64,000 nucleotides of DNA from Hellea balneolensis DSM 19091 (lineage in GTDB: Bacteria; Pseudomonadota; Alphaproteobacteria; Caulobacterales; Maricaulaceae). Where the stretch lies: the NCBI RefSeq assembly GCF_000428525.1, contig NZ_AUAC01000004.1, positions 186,001 to 250,000 of the forward strand. The letters run 5' to 3'. The notes beneath the pieces were generated by a model. It did not search any database. It had not been told where the DNA came from and was given only the letters and a program-made list of their open reading frames with translations. Position 1 is the stretch's first letter, and every line of letters begins with the position of its first letter. A program made the position numbers and the translations under genes. Positions 61,667-64,000 of the stretch are shown here, piece after piece.

Positions 61667-63139
61667 TCATCGTCCTTTCGTCGGCACATAATCATATCCT
61701 GCCCAAACACGTAGCACCCGCCGTTTGCCTCCACCCAAATCAATGTTTATATCAGGCAGGCGCTCCAACCGCGTGAAATCCTCGCGCAGTTCATCCTCGT
61801 AGTGATCATAGTAATTCAGCACCAAAACAGGGCCGTCTTGCGCGGGTAATGGATATGTCAGTTCTGCATGATTGGCGGGGGCCGCTTCATGCATCCACAT
61901 TTTCATTGGCAGCTTTTTTGCTAATCCATAATAATTCAAATCGTAAAAAATAATCCGTTTATCAAGTGCCAGAGTTTCATATGCTTGGCCCTCGTGACCC
62001 TGCGCATATATTTCCTCAACAACCTTTACGGTTTCGGGCCATTTGCGCAGGCGTTTAGCTGAGTTGGCCAAACCTGCCGCATCCGTTAGAGTTGGGCTGA
62101 GCATTATCAACGCCAGAATAAAACAAAGAACAGACTGAAAGCCCACCCCCCCGATAAACCAGGCTTTGACTCGCGGCCAAAATTTGACGGCAAAATGCGC
62201 CGTTAAAATCGACCCCGCCACATAGCTTGTTACGGCCCAATTCGCATTTGCCCGGGAGAGGAGCGCTTGGATAGAAATTATTAAAAGTGGGCTCACACTA
62301 AAAAGAGCCACCCAAAAAGCGGGTCTATCGAGCTTGTCTCTTACCGCCGCTAAAATCGCGAGGATTAAAAGCACGAATGTGACAGGGCCAAAGACGGCTA
62401 ATTGGTCTGCTAAAAATGTTCCAAGTTCAAGCGGGTGAAAAGGTATCCCGCCGCGCATATTTGCATTCTCAGCTGTATGGGTAACTGTCGCAAAATCATG
62501 TGAAATATTCCATAAAATATTAGGCAAGAATATTAGAAAAGTGAGGGCTCCTGCGACATAGCCTTTGACGTTATTTAAGCCGTTGCGCGTAGGCCTATCA
62601 AACAGAAAAGCGAGGCCCAAAGCGGGAAGAAAAAACAGCATGGCATATTTCGCTAGCAGACCAAACCCAATGGCAATCCCAAGCTGAACAGCTCTTGGCC
62701 ATGTAGCTGCCCCCCGCAGATGAAGCCACGCATTCATCGCCAAAGCCCAACATAGCAAAAGCGGCACATCCGTACTTACAATACCTGATGAGAGCCATAA
62801 GGCAGGCATAAGCAAGTAAACCGCCGCGGCCCAAAATCCAGTTTTGGCATCAAAGGCAAGACGCGCGGTTCTAAAAATTACCAAAGCCGTGAAGGAATGC
62901 AAAATAGGCGAGGACACCCTCACCGCCCATTCCGCATCCCCAAAAAGGCTCGTTGTGACCCATATAGTCCAAGCAATTAGCGGCGGCTTGGTGAAATAGC
63001 CCCAATCCAAATCTTTGGACCACGCCCAATATTGCGCTTCATCACCATGCAATCCCAAAGGCGATATAAGCAAAGCCACAAGCCTAAAAGCCAAAAGCGC
63101 GGCGATTAGCCAAAGCGTCCATTTTTGATAATTTCGCAT
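61667..63139 (-). CDS. ArnT-like glycosyltransferase
   Basis: A 490-residue GT83/PMT_2 family protein with ten or more membrane helices. The catalytic acids lie in LGLHGDEAQYWAWSKDLDWGYFTKPP. The C-terminal 110 residues are periplasmic. It is distinct from the ArnT-like protein at 29485. It converges on msrA. The acceptor and sugar are unknown. Confidence 0.85.
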   Translation of the reverse strand: MRNYQKWTLWLIAALLAFRLVALLISPLGLHGDEAQYWAWSKDLDWGYFTKPPLIAWTIWVTTSLFGDAEWAVRVSSPILHSFTALVIFRTARLAFDAKTGFWAAAVYLLMPALWLSSGIVSTDVPLLLCWALAMNAWLHLRGAATWPRAVQLGIAIGFGLLAKYAMLFFLPALGLAFLFDRPTRNGLNNVKGYVAGALTFLIFLPNILWNISHDFATVTHTAENANMRGGIPFHPLELGTFLADQLAVFGPVTFVLLILAILAAVRDKLDRPAFWVALFSVSPLLIISIQALLSRANANWAVTSYVAGSILTAHFAVKFWPRVKAWFIGGVGFQSVLCFILALIMLSPTLTDAAGLANSAKRLRKWPETVKVVEEIYAQGHEGQAYETLALDKRIIFYDLNYYGLAKKLPMKMWMHEAAPANHAELTYPLPAQDGPVLVLNYYDHYEDELREDFTRLERLPDINIDLGGGKRRVLRVWAGYDYVPTKGR

Positions 63140-63229
63140 GACCGCCGCTATGCCTCGCCTCTGCCAAAAAATAAACTCAATTTATGTGTCATTAAGAGCA
63201 TAGTAACGTGAGCTTGCGAACAGGGCATT

Positions 63230-64000
63230 ATGGGACACGCACTTATATTCGATTCGGGCGTTGGCGGCCTTTCCGTAGCTGCCGAAATCCGAAAGCGCTT
63301 GCCGGGTCTGCGCATGACGTATGCCGCAGATGATGTGTTTCGGCCCTATGGCGCAAAGACAGAAGCCCAACTTAAAGCGCGGCTTCCAAGATTGCTGTGG
63401 GAACTTACAGAGACGGCACAGCCAGACCTTGTTGTTATCGCTTGCAACACCGCCTCAACAACGGCGCTTAGTGAAATCCGCGCTGCCATAGATGTTCCGG
63501 TTATAGGCGTTGTTCCCGCGATAAAACCCGCCGCGGCAGCCTCCCGCACCAAAACCATTGCCGTTTTGGGCACGCCCGGAACGGTGAAGCGGCGCTATGT
63601 CGATGATCTTATCCATGACTTTGCAGAGGATTGCCATGTCATCCTCCAAGGGTCTGTAAATTTAGTGGATATCGCCGAAAAGAAACTAGCCGGCGAGTCC
63701 GTCAATCTGGCGTGGATTAAGACAGAAATCGCGCCGCTCTTTAATGGGAAACACGGCGCGGATATTGATGCAGTAGTGCTTGCCTGTACGCATTTTCCTT
63801 TATTACGGGATGAGCTTAAGGCGAGCGTAACGCAGAGCGTTCAGTGGATTGATAGCGGCGACGCCATTGCCCGGCGGGTCGAAACGGTTTTGAAAAAGCT
63901 GACTCCGAAACCCTTTGAAGACAGGCCTGATACGGCTTTATTGGTAGGTCCGAAAACATCGGATGCCCGCATTCAAACCTTTAATAATTTCGGATTTAAG
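63230..64000 (+). CDS. murI: glutamate racemase, 3' end outside window
   Basis: The frame opens with ATG at 63230 and stays open to the window end (257 codons). It has IFDSGVGGLSV, YAADDVFRPYG, the first catalytic cysteine in VIACNTAST, and the second in VLACTHFPLL. It supplies D-glutamate for peptidoglycan. It is cut at the right edge, so the last few residues are not seen. Confidence 0.93.
   Translation, partial: MGHALIFDSGVGGLSVAAEIRKRLPGLRMTYAADDVFRPYGAKTEAQLKARLPRLLWELTETAQPDLVVIACNTASTTALSEIRAAIDVPVIGVVPAIKPAAAASRTKTIAVLGTPGTVKRRYVDDLIHDFAEDCHVILQGSVNLVDIAEKKLAGESVNLAWIKTEIAPLFNGKHGADIDAVVLACTHFPLLRDELKASVTQSVQWIDSGDAIARRVETVLKKLTPKPFEDRPDTALLVGPKTSDARIQTFNNFGFK

Overview
The window looks like chromosomal DNA of an alphaproteobacterium, most likely a marine prosthecate type (Hyphomonadaceae/Maricaulales-like) of moderate GC content. 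Supporting signs are the tlpA-argH-lptM-lysA-DUF4175 order, ftsEX followed by YdcF and DUF2125 proteins, the DUF1289, DUF2141 and DUF983 families, and the DUF6065 protein. This placement is inferred from gene content and was not tested by phylogeny. No tRNA, rRNA, CRISPR array, IS transposase or prophage was seen.

Layout. 1-5941: HupE/UreJ-like membrane protein (cut by the window edge), a candidate terminator-ended small RNA, EF-hand, SRPBCC, ExbD and outer-membrane proteins, then a leftward operon of TlpA-like thioredoxin, DUF6065, 3-methyladenine glycosylase and HNH protein. 5940-16696: argH, then an accessory block (DUF4062, DUF1289, a palindromic repeat, DUF2891, two tandem secreted paralogues) separating argH from lptM-lysA, then a large DUF4175 protein and a zinc-ribbon protein. 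16726-24563: ftsE-ftsX-ydcF-DUF2125; a leftward methyltransferase/chorismate mutase/prephenate dehydrogenase group; a GGDEF-EAL protein. 24736-33436: lipase-like hydrolase plus wax-ester/diacylglycerol acyltransferase, a YiiX-like hydrolase, and surface-glycan genes (two GT2, an ArnT-like transferase, an O-antigen ligase). 33454-41220: thrS, yidD, a zinc-ribbon membrane protein, an Fe-S scaffold, a XerC-type recombinase, a DUF2141 gene divergent from a membrane protein/winged-helix pair with twin palindromic operators, and a sugar dehydrogenase.

41230-53288 is one leftward supraoperon for leucine, isoleucine and valine: ilvD-ilvC-ilvB-(small membrane protein)-ilvN-leuA-leuC-leuD-(lipoprotein)-leuB-ilvA. 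Only the branched-chain aminotransferase is absent. It starts with a short leader ORF that has 13 Val/Leu/Ile codons in a run of 14, followed by a terminator hairpin and a matching antiterminator segment just ahead of ilvD. This is the architecture of ribosome-mediated attenuation.

53380-57732 is a methionine operon: an S-box-like SAM riboswitch with a good promoter, metX, a small membrane protein, metB and a DUF1444-like gene. A ParE-type toxin-antitoxin pair sits between the small membrane gene and metB. It is bounded by two copies of the first 25 codons of metB that differ at 11 codons, all synonymously. The upstream copy is a stub ending 2 bases before the antitoxin start; the downstream copy is the live gene. 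A homoserine dehydrogenase fused to a degenerate aspartokinase domain is divergent from this block, so homoserine and methionine supply are neighbours. The window closes with a photolyase, a lipoprotein MsrA, a second ArnT-like transferase and the start of a glutamate racemase gene.
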